NCBI RefSeq assembly: GCF_000264905.1
Contig: NW_006763132.1
Span: 557,896 to 621,895, forward strand
Direction: 5' to 3'
Length of the DNA: 64,000 bases
Source of the DNA: Stereum hirsutum FP-91666 SS1
Lineage: Eukaryota > Basidiomycota > Agaricomycetes > Russulales > Stereaceae
Notes under the pieces: model-generated
Seen by the model: only the letters and a program-made list of their open reading frames with translations
Databases searched by the model: none
What the model was told of the DNA's origin: nothing
In this document: positions 48,040 to 61,200 of the stretch, piece after piece
Layout of the letters: each line of letters opens with the position of its first letter
Position numbering within the stretch: the stretch's first letter is position 1
Made by a program: the position numbers and the translations under genes

Positions 48040-48980
48040 ATGTCTTTGTGGAAGATCCCACTCTTGCTCTCTATTGCATATGGTTTCCAACGCGTCCTCC
48101 ACCCGCCCAACGTCGTCAAAAAAGAGGGCCATAAGCGCTTCACCGACTTATGGACGAGGGATTTCATTGCATGGGGTCAGTTCGGCGGCAAGGTAGGCCC
48201 TTCTGTCTGTCTATTTTCACCTCCCCGCACGGTATCCGAGTCTTCCGTCTGCCAAGCAATCCGCGTAGTCCACACCGGATAATGGATCCTACGATACCTT
48301 AGTTGACCAAAGTCTTGTTTCGATATAGGTCGCTGTATGGTTCACATGCCTTGGAGAGGTCCTCGTAATCTGCGCCAGCCACGAACAGCTGCCCTACTCT
48401 CATCATATCCTCAATATCCTCTCGCATACCCCAAAGGCCATTGAGCCTGAGACGATCCGCATAACGTCGTCGTTCCTCGTAGGATGGATCACCACGATGT
48501 TCGCGATCCTCGTCCGTCTGGCTTCATACCACTCACTCGGACAACTCTTCACGTTCGAGCTGTCGATTCAAGACAAACATAAACTGGTTACGAGTGGGCC
48601 TTATAACATCGTTCGCCACCCGAGGTCAGTTGGTCAACGATTATCCATTTTGTCTGCTATTCATCATTTATTATGGTGCCTTTCGTGACCTTTGAACGCT
48701 CATTGCTTGATGCAACAGTTACGTCGGCAGCATTGCCATTCGCGTGGGGACTCTGATCGTAGCCTTCTGCCCTGGCTCATGGTTATACGAATGTGGATGG
48801 CTGCGTACCATCCCAGGCCTCACGTTTCTGACGCTCTACGTCGCTTGGGATGCGTATGTCGCCCATGGGATGGTTTGGCGCACGGCGCAGGAGGATAAGG
48901 TGCTGCAGAAGGAGTTTGGTAAGGATTGGGAGGAGTGGGCGGGGAGGGTGCGGTATCGCTTGATCCCTGGAGTTTACTGA
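48040..48980 (+). CDS. Isoprenylcysteine carboxyl methyltransferase (ICMT) family protein
   Basis: Three exons, 48040-48192, 48329-48624 and 48719-48980, give 236 residues. Hydrophobic helices include WKIPLLLSIAYGF and VAVWFTCLGEVLVICAS. The catalytic region is LVTSGPYNIVRHPRSYVGSI, the GPY-x3-RHP motif that binds S-adenosylmethionine. It is followed by WDAYVAHGMVWRTAQEDKVL and the terminal FGKDWEEWAGRVRYRLIPGV, both typical. The enzyme methylates the C-terminal carboxyl of a prenylated cysteine in the ER membrane; small fungal paralogues may act on other substrates. It lies between a DUF6534 gene and an MFS transporter, all on the plus strand. Confidence 0.88.
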
Positions 48981-50333
48981 ACTCTCTCGAAATTCGGAAG
49001 GTTTCTTGATTTGAGTTTAGCGCTTAGGGTCGCAAGGGCTTTGAGTCCGTACTCTATATGGTTCTCCTATGGTTGCCAAGAAGAGTCGCTTGGTTGATGC
49101 AGATATTCGGCTCTCAAAGTCCGCGGCTGAGGTACTTCTTTCTTCAAAACACCTCAAGCGCCTCGTCGTCTCGTATCCTCAGTCAAGATGTCTGGTACGG
49201 TGTCTCTTCTCGATTTTTAACGTACGTGCCTTCGCATTAGCTGTCTCACTCACTCGGTAAAGTCGACTGAGCCATAATCACTACATACGTACACCTTCCA
49301 GCTATCAAGCCTCTCAAGACCTCATGCATGTTCCGAATAAGATGGCCGAAGCGCCTATCAATTCTGATATCCCTCTTTGACGCAAACTTTGACACGAGAA
49401 GTCGATGGTGGAATCCCACATCGCCAGTCTTCTGATGTATAGTTTTCTTTTCCGAGGACGTGACGGTTGCGATTGTGTGCGCAATCGACTAGTGTTCTGC
49501 CTCTTCGAAGGCAGATATACGTTGAACAGTACTTCACGAAGGCAAGGAACAAACAAAAGACCATGTGTATCCTTGGCCACAGGACCGATGGCGGCTCAGC
49601 CATATGACGACGGTACGTTCCAACAGTGTAACCCCCCTTCTCGTTCACTCCCACAACCACCCTCGTAGAGCTTCCTCTTCTCCATCTAACTCTTGCTTCC
49701 TTCGTCTACTTTGTCGGTTGACCCGGTTGGACTGCGGTCCTGCCTGTGTACAGACACGAGATAAGCTAACGACAGATACCATTCACCATGAGCGCCCATT
49801 GACAAGGAACGAACTTGTTATGTTGACGCCTTCAGATATAGGGTAAGACTTACGCAAGTTGGAAGAAGTTAAAGCGGGGTCGATATGGTCCCATGCTCCA
49901 AGCTGTCTCCATACCTGCCTATGTTGTATTCACACCGCTGCTCATTACTCCGGTTGTATCCTGATGTGAGCCAGCTGTCCTCCAACATCGCGCATCGTGG
50001 TGACTCGTACCTTTTCCATCATTAACAGTGCGAAACTCTTGGAGCTCCACCTTCTATCAGTACAGTGAAATGGGCTGGAATGGCGCTTTGCTTCCTCCAA
50101 ACAAAGTCAGAGGACAGGGCCAGTTATCAACTGAGTTCTAATACAGTCGGTACATGGGCCTATAGCCGGCGCATTGATCAGGCCGCCTTGACAGCCAGCG
50201 GTCTGACCTCTGACCGACTTCAGTTTAAGATAGCTCTTCATTCCTTCTGAACAACTTCTGGCTTTCTCTTCGTCTCTTGTGCCCCCTCTTCTATCTTCCG
50301 CCATTGGGCCGCAAATCTAAGACAGGATCGACC
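48981..50333. other. Intergenic region
   Basis: 1.35 kb with only short open frames and no recognisable domain. It probably holds the ICMT-like gene's 3' end and the promoter of the transporter. Confidence 0.45.
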
Positions 50334-52551
50334 ATGATGGAATCCATCGTCCCTCGCGAAAGTCGTGCAGGTTCCGGATCAAGCTCTACCAGCATTGCGA
50401 AAGTGGATGATCCTGAACATGTTCGTGAGGTAGAGACCGGATGGGTGAAAGAGGAGTTGGACTCGGGAGAGATAGTGGCGATACGGGATCCGGATGATTT
50501 CCCAGATGGTGGGATACAGGCTTGGTCGGTTTGCGTGGGGGTATGTGTAGTATTTTACATTCTTGACGCATCTGTGGCTCAGCGATCGATTTTTACAGGC
50601 TGCTTGTTTTAATATTGTAACGTGAGGTCCACTTTTCGTGCTGCGACAAGACCGCACTCACTGAGACGATGGTTGATCATGCTTTCCGAAGATTCGGTTA
50701 TGTGAACGCTTGTAAGTCCTAATCATCATCGCTACTCAGTTGTCAGACTACCCAATCTAATTGAAGTTCAACAGGGGGAGTAAGTTGTGTCTAGCACACA
50801 ATACAGATATCCTAGCGAATCTGATCTCCAACTATCAGGCTTTTCAGATATATTATGAGACTGTCCTACTCAAAGGAACCTCAGCCTCAGTCATCGCGTG
50901 GATTGGGTCTCTACAGGTTCACCACCTCTTCTCGCCTCACTATCCTCTACTCAAAGTTGACGAAAGGCCTACAGGCCTGCCTAACCTTCTTGGTCGCCGT
51001 TTTCGCTGGTCGCCTCTTCGACATCGGATGGTTCAAGGTCCCCATCCTCGCTGCTAGTCTCCTTCTGGTTGTAGCCACAATTCTTGTCGGAGAGTGCACG
51101 GAATACTGGCAACTATTTCTATGTCAGGGTCTTGCTACGGGAGTACGTTTGGCTGCCTCTCTCTTGTTGTCTCCTTTTCTCGTGCTGAAAAAATGTGGCA
51201 CCGGTGTGGCGTAGATTGCTACAGGAGCGATATTTGGCCCCGTCATGGCTGTCCTATCGCATTGGTTCAAGCGCAGACGTGCCACTGCACTCGGTGTCCT
51301 CGCGTTCGGATCGTCCATCGGAGGAACTATTCTTCCCATCGAATTTCGCGATCTTGAAGTCAAAATTGGGTGCGTGGTTTACTGACCAACAATACCTTGC
51401 AGGGCAACTAACGAGCCCCGGTATTACAGGTTCAAATGGACTATGCGAGCATTCGCCCTGATCCTCTTGTTCTTCATGACAATCGGCAACCTCGTATGTT
51501 TCATTTAATTGAATCTATCCCGTTCCTACTCATACATATCGCAACATTCTCATTACAGTTGGTTAGGCGGCGTTTGCCTCCTGTTAAAGTTCAAGGAGGA
51601 ATGTTCAATCCAAGCGTCTTCAAGTCTCCCGCTTTCTGCATGTACACGGCGTCAAGCTTCGTGGCGTTCCTTGGACTCTTCACCGGTCCGCTCTTCAACC
51701 CGTTTCCTGTCCATCGCTGACCTTTGAGATCATTGACGCGATGTTCATTTAGTGCTCACTTATATTGGTGTAAGCAGTCCAGAGCAAGGCGCGAGTGAGA
51801 ACATGGCATTCTGTGAGTACGACAAACATATGGACGAACCGGCTGATTGAATTGGAGTCGGAATATCATCAGACTTAGTCTCCATAGCTAACGGTGCTGG
51901 TGGTATTGGGCGACTTGTGTTCGGTGTTCTGGGCGACCACTGGGGTAAGTCGAGACTTTCATAATCCTACGCTCACGGGGCACAAGGACTGATGAACCAA
52001 ATACGACGTCGGCGCGATGCGGCGTGCGTTCCGCTGATTAGGTCCTATGAATGCCATGGTACCACTGACGATTCTGACCGCGATCACAACATATGCGTGG
52101 CCCTTCGTCTTCGGCCAACCCTCACTCATTGCTATTACTGTATTTTACGGGTACGTGCCCGACTGTCGTCTCTGTCTTACAGTTCTCTAAGACTGTTTGA
52201 CTTCATCTTGTACCACTAGTATTGGCTCACAAGCCTATATCGGCCTCCTTCCCACTGCCATGATCAATTTTGGCGAGACCGCGGACGTAGGTCGGCGTAT
52301 GGGCCTGTACATGTCTCTCATCGCATGCAGTACTGTGGTTGGTCCGCCAATTTCGGGCGCTATTCTTGAAGACAGCGGCAAGTTCGATGGGGTTGGGGCT
52401 TGGGCAGGTTAGTTCATCCATCTGCCGGCCTATAATGAAGTTGATATGAAGATTCATGGTTATGTTTATAGGTTCAATGATAGTGCTGGCGTTGCTTCTT
52501 TTACTAATCACGAGATACCTCGTGCTTGGTAGGTTTTGGGGGAAGATTTAA
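50334..52551 (+). CDS. MFS transporter, monocarboxylate-transporter (MCT) type
   Basis: Fourteen exons: 50334-50540, 50599-50621, 50692-50711, 50775-50779, 50839-50916, 50975-51142, 51215-51369, 51430-51493, 51559-51685, 51753-51812, 51873-51944, 52042-52150, 52220-52407 and 52472-52551, giving 451 residues. After a hydrophilic N-terminus comes DFPDGGIQAWSVCVG, the MCT signature before helix 1, then FGYVNAWGAFQIYYE. Helices follow in ACLTFLVAVFAGRLFDIG, ATGAIFGPVMAVLSHWFKRR, ALGVLAFGSSIGGTILPI and LVSIANGAGGIGRLVFGVLG; the last ones contain RMGLYMSLIACSTVVGPPIS. Located in the plasma or vacuolar membrane, it should carry a small organic anion or metabolite. The model contains a 5-nt exon (GGGGA) that restores W-G in VNAWGAFQ. 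The protein ends ITRYLVLGRFWGKI. Confidence 0.9.
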
Positions 52552-52960
52552 TGTCCTGTTATGATTCTTTTTTTGTTCTGTTATGTTGTACGATGAAAGA
52601 CTTCTTCTTCCTCTTCTTCCACAATAGAATTTACACGCAGCGTTTTCAGACACTGGTCAAATTTCGGCACGACTTGAATCCCAGGGCCCCAGGAAAATCG
52701 TCTGACTCAAACACGGGGACACATTTCAACCATCGTTTGCGTTGCATTCTGCAACCAACACTTTATGCAGGGAGGTTATATCTGAGCTATATCTGGTCTC
52801 AATTTCAGATTGAACTCGTCTCTGGGAAGTAATGGTACGTTTGAATAGTCTCACATCGCCTGAACTCCTCGGAGGCTGGCTCGACAGCCCGTAATGCTCC
52901 ACCATCACATCAACAGGCTGCTTCATCTTCACCGGTTCGAACACAGAGCAAACATCAATA
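52552..52960. other. Transporter 3' flank
   Basis: 0.4 kb with no gene seen. The first part is T-rich, as expected for the 3' end of the transporter mRNA. Confidence 0.4.
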
Positions 52961-53840
52961 TTACTGTATACTTTTTGACGTGCAGTAACACTCTATGATG
53001 ATCTCCTTGAGATGCTTCATCTTCCTACTAGTCGGCTCACCCGACCGCGCATCGACCACGAGAACTGACACATCCACATCAATTCCCTCGCGAGGTTCGA
53101 GCTCTTTCAGTATATCGATAGTGGTCCTGTTCAGTGAGTAAATGCAGGTTAAGAAATCGCGAAAGAACACTCACCCACGTCTTCTTCAGAAGCTATCCGT
53201 GGACTTTCAGAGCCTTCGAAAACAATCTCATGTGAGTGGACGATATATGTATGAGACGTACAGGATCAAGGTTAGCATGGTCGATCATCATGTCAAGTCT
53301 TGCAGCTTCGTTCAGAGCTTCGTGCTGAGACCAAGATACTCTGGTTCGGGAATGTTACTATCATCTCCATGGGCCGTGTACCTCGGCGCCCCAAGGTAGC
53401 GGTCCAATATCAGAGGTGTCAAGTGTAGAAGGAGAGTGTTGGACGGGGAGACATGGCACGAAGCGAGGGTGAGACGACGAAGCGAGGGCGAAAGACCATT
53501 AAACATCATGTCAGACGTAGTGTACGTCGGTCTCTACCAAGCCAGATACCGAGTAGCGTCGGCACCGGAGTCGTCTAGAGGTATTGAAAAAAAGATGCAC
53601 ATATCAAGTTCAGCCTCTGCCTTGATAGAAGCTCTTGAATGCGCGCTAAATGGCTGGATATCGAGGCAAATAGGTCCATGTTGGCCACGTTGGTGACGAT
53701 ATCAGAGTACGCAGCCCAATTAGCGTCTTTCTTGAACGTTGATGCGAAGGGTAGCCCACGGTACCTGCCATCAACTTTTCCACCACTGGCCACATACATG
53801 AGACAAAGTCAATATGGTTTAGGCCATGTTCATAGGGTAT
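52961..53840 (-). pseudogene. F-box/leucine-rich pseudogene
   Basis: In minus-strand order the pieces are ILTLSHVCGQWWKS (near 53800, compare VIRLSHVCRHWRQIV in the intact gene at 40.3 kb), MFNGLSPSLRRLTLASCHVS (near 53490, compare MFNGAAPQLRRLTLCMCRIS) and DILKELEPREGIDVDVSVLV (near 53090, a usual C-terminal block). The pieces are in different frames with stops between them, and no intact F-box start is present. It is a relative of the intact gene, but not a close copy. Confidence 0.65.
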
Positions 53841-54837
53841 ATCATGGGCAGAAGCGAGGTAGTGTCTTTCCGGGGAGGATGTGAACGTCCAGTCGACTTT
53901 TATCTAGAGCAGGGAGCGCATTCTGTTCTCAGAGAGGTGTAGTTGAGCATCTTTAGTATAGCACTGCGACCTGTTTCGCTCGAGGCTAGAAGTTACATTC
54001 CCGTCGGTAATTACCACTTCATGAGTTATGTAGAAGCTGTTCACGGAAGTGTGAGAGCACGGATGGGTTGAGGACGTAGATAGCAGGCTCCTGCCTTCTC
54101 CAAGAAACCACTCTGCGTCGTGTCCTTCCCAAGTGATGAGGCGAGAACAAGACCAGAGCCCCCTGCTGTGATGGTAAGAAGTAAAAAACGGTGAAGAACT
54201 TCAAGATTCTTCCAAGCGCGTGTTGTGGCGGTGGCAAATCAACTCTCTCACGAGTTCGCTGGGCCACAATCGTTTCGCGAGCTACTTATTTGAATTATCA
54301 TGTTGATAAATTCAGCCTACATGCACGAGGGAAAGTAGTCCCACATACGGTGAGACCTCGCTTCCGGAGGCCGAGTTGCTCACGGCCGACAATCTCAAGG
54401 AAAGGAAAGGAAAGAGTGGACAGAAAGTTCCATGGTTGAATATCTGAATCTGTAAGCTCCTATCACAAGAACCACTCCTTTAGACCATCTCGATCACACT
54501 TCCATATTGCTCTTCAGGAAAGAAGCCATCATGCATCATGATCTTCCGTCAATCAACATCGCCGCGTCACAACCGTCACTTCGGAACATCATGCCCACGA
54601 ACGTGGAGCGAGAGCGATACTGATACCCTAGATTTGAATCGTGGACCAGCGTACCTCATGTAGAATGTCCATTCACATTTCCATTGCAGGACATGATATG
54701 AACACGCGGCCGAATATACAACAACATTCAGAATGTACAAACCGTACTCAGAGATTTGCGCGGCAGACCGGCAGGTGGAAGGGCGGAAGGTACAAGAGAA
54801 AGGCGAGACCAGGAAACGCCGCGATATTTCAGAGTAT
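53841..54837. other. Interval without a supported gene
   Basis: About 1 kb between the F-box pseudogene and the prenyltransferase stop. Short open frames only; it may contain decayed upstream sequence of the pseudogene. Confidence 0.4.
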
Positions 54838-56231
54838 CTAGAGTTTGGGGAGAGGAATGGCATCGATCTTGACGAGGTAGTCGACCAACATACCCAACCA
54901 GGTGATGATGCCCATGCGTCCGTTCATGTCGAAGAATCCTGTGGTTGAGACAATCACCGTCAGTCGCCAATCCAAAGATGAAACGGCAAAGCGAACAATC
55001 CATGAAACATTGAATGCTGTACTTACGACCGCAGCTCGTCGGAACTTGGAGGTCGACAAGAACATATTGATAGATGATGTGGGCGGCGGTGCCACCCACG
55101 CTGATGACGAAGTAGTATGGTGATTGACCGTTGAGGACTCCAGCATAGGCCAGCATGCTGACGAACATCATCGACAGAGCGAAGCATACGGGACCGGCGT
55201 AGTCACCAAGCAGAATCGCCGCAGACTTGACTCCGACCTTCACGTCGTCGCGCCTATCTTGGCATGCGTATATTGTGTCTACAAGTAAACGAAATATGTA
55301 AGATACGAAAAAGAAGAGGAAAGGGGAATAATATATGGATAAAACAAGCCAAACTGACCGTAATGCATCGTCCAGCCCCAAGTTCCCACCATCAGGACGG
55401 CAAGAAGGCGAATATCAAAGCCCCCAGTGACTGCAGCCCAAGCAACGATCAGACCGAAGTTCATGCAGATGCCCAGCCAAGCTTGAGGCAGATGGGTGAT
55501 GCGTTTCATCAAGGGGTAGACGAGGAAGAGTGGGAGAAGCTGGATTAGTCCAGCAATGAATCTGCCAACGCGAGAAGGAGGACATGAGCATGGGCAGACG
55601 GCAGGATGGGTGAGGACGTACGCGGGCTTATTGTAGAGCGCGAACAAGGCGATACCAAGAAGGTACTGCACAAGGAGGTAAATCGACGCAGCACGGACTG
55701 AGATTCTACCGCTTGCGAGAGGCCGGCCTTTGGTACGTTCTGTTCAAGAATGATGTGAGTTACTGCCTTGATCTGCAACACAAGAAAAGTGACTCACCAA
55801 CCCCAGCATCGTACTCCCGGTCAAAGATGTCGTTTATAGTGCACGCAGAGCCACGGACAACCACAGCGGCAGCTACGGATATAGCGAGCTCGACCCAGTA
55901 TTTTCCCAGAGGCATGTCAGTACGGAAGGCGGCCAAAGTCAAGCCCCAGGCTGACAATAGCGCATGAACTGTTTAGAAAACATTACGATGAAGTGATAGG
56001 ATACAACGTACCGAAGGGCCAAAACATAAGAATGCTGCCCGTGGGCTGTTCATGTTCATCGTAACGTCAATGGAAGATATCACGAAAGAAGATACCGCAC
56101 GTGAAGCTCACCTTTTGGAAGCGGATCAGTTCAACATATGGCCTCACACGTTCGGAGCATAGTCCCAAGGGAAAGGCCAGTCTTACAGGCTGCGCCGGTG
56201 CTGAGATAAGTGGAGTGTGCGCGTCAGCCAT
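54838..56231 (-). CDS. UbiA-family prenyltransferase
   Basis: Seven exons on the minus strand: 56112-56231, 56012-56045, 55798-55950, 55622-55739, 55359-55561, 55027-55278 and 54838-54938, giving 326 residues. The first Asp-rich motif is NDIFDREYD in GSACTINDIFDREYDAGVER; the second is DTIYACQDRRDDVKVGVKS. Both bind the magnesium-diphosphate of the prenyl donor, and both are intact. Helices are seen in LLAVLMVGTWGWTMHY, FALSMMFVSMLAYAGVL and others. The enzyme transfers a polyprenyl or farnesyl group to an aromatic acceptor. It resembles COQ2, but the N-terminus (MADAHTPLISAPAQPVRLAF) lacks a long Arg-rich mitochondrial leader and the protein is shorter than COQ2. Fungal meroterpenoid prenyltransferases also look like this. 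A role in ubiquinone synthesis cannot be excluded. Confidence 0.93.
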
Positions 56232-58281
56232 GGTGAAGTAGAACGCGGGGGTTGCGCAGTGAACACAGAATGTGGGTGGGCGACTTGGTCTCGAAGGAAG
56301 TTCTTCTATACGCAGAAGCCGTGATCTTTATACGGGCAGGGATTCGGTAAAGTGATCCGTGGGATGATAGCCCGGCTCGTAAATGTAGCATGGTGGGTTG
56401 GAGCGTCGGAGGCGGGAACGCTTAACCGACAGGGTCCTGTCCTGTCCTGCCTCCATCGGTGATCATTGGCAAATCATTTCGAGTCTAGGAGACGAGCAAG
56501 ATCCAGATACGGATACAATCTTTAGAGAAGTGACCGTGGCCAGGGCGGCCATCTCCATTGGTTGATGTGGAATTTCTAGCAGTACATGGCAAAGTCGACA
56601 AGAGGTACAAAGAAGTCAGACTGTCCAGAGAAGACACAATTAGAAAACGACAAACAATACACGGGAAGAAGCACCGAGTATTAGAACTTCTTGCCGCCAT
56701 CTCAGCAACAGACGGTGAAGTCCGACGGACGGGTGATCAAATACGAAAACAACCCACGCCGATAAACTTGTGGAACTCGTCTTCAAACAAGGTTTCTCGT
56801 TCATACCGTATAACACGTTTAGCTGTTGGAGGGAGTCGTCTACGGGACAGACTGCCTGAAGTCTATGGGTAAACGGCTGCAATGTCGTGGAATAGTTGGC
56901 ATGGCCTCCCTTCAAATCTGTCTCACACGTTCTCGGAGAAACGGTCAATGAAAAATACCTAGATTGGTCAATTGAAGGTACGCGGCAAAGCATGAATTGG
57001 CCCTCGTGGGCTCGAAATATCGACGATCTTCTGGAAGACTTCGAGTAGAATCGCGATATGTCGTATAGATAGGCCCTGGATGTTTCAGTCAACACGCTGG
57101 GGCAACCAGGTGCTTCCTTACAGACGTCATGCCTTCCCCAGCAGTTCTCTGACTTTCGAGAGGACAAGGTGTCGTCTCACCTGGGCTAAGAGATAGACAC
57201 TTTGATGATCAAGGCTTTTCGTATGACACGAGGTGTTTGAGAATATGATGTGGCCAACAACGAGGATATTTACCCACGTAAAGCGGCGGCATGAGAATGC
57301 CGACTTTTCGTTGGCCATTGCCAAGGGCCTGGTATTCTGCAAGTACAAAGACGTGCGATATCAACCAAACCAACCACTTCGACTTGAGCCTCGGCCTATG
57401 TGACTCAATGTAGCACCGAATACGATTGGTGTAAGAATTGCAAGAGCCCAGACAAGCGGTCCTGAAAGAATCTACGAGTGGCGAATAAAAACCCCGCTGA
57501 CAATCACCCGAATGCCTTAGAGCTTGAAAGTGAGAATCTGATCATGACTGCCACGAACGGACAGAAAACAAAAGATGAAACCTCTCACCGTACTCATGCC
57601 CAGGCCTAGTCGCCGTAGCGGAACTCGTTCAAGTCAGTCAACGTCGTGGTGTGAATTCGCAAAAGGGGTACGCATTGCAAACGCATTGCTATGGCCGGAT
57701 TTTGCCGCAATTTTCCCACATCTCGTGCGTGTGGAAACGTTTCTTCTTTGCTCCAGTCTCACACTTCCGAGTCCCTCCCATGTAAATATTCTGCATCCGT
57801 TTTCGTTCCAATGTTCACCAGGCAGCTCACCATCTTATCCACGCAATCATTTCCGCTATAGAACTTGGCAGATTTCGCAGATGTTAGAATGATATAGGCC
57901 ACACACGCCGGGGACGATCCTTCAAACCTGTTCTGCCGCCTTTTGTTGGCTATCCGTACAAATCTAGGCACCTAACCTATACGCACAGATACAGGGACGG
58001 GGCCGTGACAACCTCTGCCGCAGAGCTGCCGAAGCTTGCATCTGTGTGTTTTACCGCCTACGGATAGCCACTGATCATCGATCAATCTCCATCAGTTTAC
58101 CCTCTGAGAATTTGGCGCCTTTCAGAGCCTTTCTAGTCACATCGGCTTCTGATCGTCTTGCAATCTGTGTCGAAATAAACGAGCGCCCTTCATTTCGATA
58201 TATGACCGCACGAGAGAGCTGCGTTCCTCAGCTTTAGCTCTCACTCGTACGACCACCACCCATCTACATTCGTGCTAAACT
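56232..58281. other. Divergent intergenic region between prenyltransferase and GMC oxidase genes
   Basis: 2 kb. Minus-strand pieces between about 57540 and 57240 look partly coding (GPLVWALAILTPIVFGATL and YQALGNGQRKVGILMPPLY), but they do not join into a convincing gene, so a decayed membrane-protein gene is possible. The promoters of both flanking genes should be here. Confidence 0.35.
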
Positions 58282-61200
58282 ATGCCAATTGTGAACACTT
58301 CCGACTTCACGTCCACTTCGTTTGACTACTTGATTGTAGGATCTGGAGCTGGGGGCCTTACTCTCGCAGCCCGGTATGTCCTTTCGCTCCAGCTTTAGCG
58401 AGCCTATTGTGGCGTTCCGTCCAGTGCTGGCTCTCCTTTCAGGCTCTATCTTGGCACTAAAAGCCGTTATCTTGGCTTGACAGACTTTCAGAGGATCCCG
58501 ATGTCGTTGTGGGTGTCATCGAGGCAGGCGAGTATATTCCGGATATGGCCGAAATTCTCATCCCAGGTATGATAGACGCCTCATGAAATGCTAGAAGCGA
58601 CGCTGATGGAAGTCGTGGCTTCTGCGTAGGTATGATTGGGAGGACGATGGGAAATCCAAGAGTAGACTGGTAAGTGCTCTGTGTGGAGAAGGTTTCTCCT
58701 TAGCTTACGGGTCTCGGATTCGTGATTTTGTACGTAGGTCGTTCGCGTCGTCCCCACAGAGCGCCGCGAATAATCGTGTAGTTATTGAGCCAAGGTCGGA
58801 ACTAGTACCTGAACCATTGTGCCTCATTGCGCTGACATTCTTTTGATGGATAGGGGTAAGATTGTAGGCGGGTCGACTGCGGTATGTTCATGCTAGTAAA
58901 AAGGGAGGACGATCTCTGATACCTATGGCTCGCCGATCAGCTTGCTTGGTTGGCTTACGGAAGGTAACTCCCTTCCTTCCATAGACATTGAAATCTAACC
59001 TAACGTACTACTCAGGGGCTCTTCTGCGGAATACAATGGTCAGCTTTTCTCTCAATTTCATCGCTACAGATATCAGACCAGTTTTCTCATCATGAATAGC
59101 TTGGGAGTCCCTCGGAAACGAAGGTTGGAACTGGTTCGAGTTCCTCAAGTACTTCAAGAAGGTAAACACTACTCGGAACCCTGTTATCATTTTTCAAGAC
59201 TTGAGAACTGACAATCGTGTTGTACAGTCGGAAACATACTCGCCGCCACCACCTGAAGTCGCAGCGAAATATCATACGGACTACTCGTACGAGTACCATG
59301 GACGTGAAGGACCTATCAAGAAGACCTTTCCCCTCTGGCACAATAGTCTTCACACACAATTTCAAGACACATTGGTTGGGCTTGGGGCACCTATGAACCC
59401 TGACGGGGTAGATATATCCTTCCCTTCGCTTTTGAACTCGTATATATCCCACGATGCTGATTATCCGGCTTGCAGGGCGCAGGGAAAATGACTGGGACGA
59501 TCTCGGGGGCATTTTCGGTCGATCCCAAAACAGTAACTCGCAGCTATGCCGCAAACGTACGCCTCGCCACAACCTTCCGTAGAATTTCTCAACTAATACC
59601 ATACATTATTTGCGCCATGTCAGGAACATTATGCTCCAAACGCCGAACGAAAGAACCTTGTACTGCTTACAGAGGCTCACGCAACCAAAGTGTTGCTGCA
59701 GACTGAACCTGATGGATCCGTGGTGGCGAAGGGTGTTCAGTTTCGCAAAGATGGACAATTGTACGAGGTGCACTCTAAAGGGGAGGTCGTCCTGTCGGCT
59801 GGTGAGCCTCCATCACAAACAGTTGATCGTCCATTCTCTCAAATAAGCCGCTGGACTACAGGGATCTTCCAGACGCCACAACTACTAGAGCTTTCGGGTG
59901 AGTGCTTGGCGGGACAGCTAAAACCTCTTTCTCTGAAAATTCATTATGATCACCTTGTTTTAGGTATTGGGAGACGCCATATTTTGAATAAATTTGGTAT
60001 TGAGCAAGTCTTGGAACTTCCTGTGGGCGAGAATCTCCGTACGTCTCAGATATATTCTTTCAATACAACGGAGCTCAACGATAAGTATATCGTTTTCGCG
60101 GACGCCGCTGTGACATCATAGAGGTTAGTCCCCGGTCGTGTTATTGTGCGCCAAACCCGCGACATAGACGCCAATAGTATTGACACTCGTTTTTCGCTCC
60201 GTTTCCAGGAGCACAGTTGGGTTCCGTTCGTTTACGAAGTTGACAGCACCATCGAAACGCTCGATAACCTTCAGAACCCCGACTTCGTTGTTGAGCAGTC
60301 CAAGCTTTAGTACGTTCCCGCCTCTTCCTTCTAAGTACTCTGAGATGTGCGCCTTATCATCGCAACGCTACGCCACAGCCAGGAAAAGAAACTTGGAATG
60401 CTTTCTTCTATGTCTTCCGCGTACACCTTCTTGCCCCTCCTCAGCCCGAACGGCTCAGACGGCCCAGGCGGCGTCATGGCCTCCTCGGAACACAGCGGCT
60501 TCATGGACCGACTTGACCAGTACATCGCGTCCATGTCGACGGGTGAGCCGGAGGAAAAGGGGCAGAGGAAGCAAGTAGAAGTCATGAGGCCCTGGTTCAA
60601 GGATCCCGGGCAAGCACAAATCGAGTGCGTCTCCATCTTCCCCTCGTGTTTTCACTTTACCTCCCCGTCGGAGCTCTAGGAAGATGGACGGCGACTGATG
60701 TTGGATTGTAGAATATTCCAGCTTCCCGGGTTCTTCACGTTGGAACCCCAAACGCTCCAGCCCAAACCAGGTTGCCACTATCAAACACTGATGGTCGGAA
60801 TATTGCACCCTCTCTCGCGCGGGTACGTGCACATCCCCTTTGTGTTTTCCTTTTTGTCTTTACATCTCGTCATCTCCCCAACGCTAATATTGTCTCTCCG
60901 AACGTCGGACGGCGTTCCAACAGATCTGTACACATCATCTCGAATGACCCTCTTTCCAAACCTAATGTTGACCTCGGCCTCATTCAAAACCCTCTCGATC
61001 TCGAAATGCTCGTCAGCGCGGTCAAGTTCTCCCGAAAGATCATCGAGAGCGAGCCGCTGAAAAGCTTCGCGAAAACAAAGGCTTACGACCCGCCGGAGGA
61101 GGTTCTAAATGGGGACGATGAGGGGATTAGGGAATGGTGCAGGAAGACGGTGCAACGTGGGTTTGGTCTTGGTCTTATTGTGACGTCTCAGAATACTGAT

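Noticed and set aside
56640..57348. Minus-strand frames of 175 and 73 codons, with a membrane-like exon near 57.4 kb
   Set aside because: I tried to join the pieces into a terpene-cyclase-like or transporter gene, but the required introns were under 40 nt or broke the frame.
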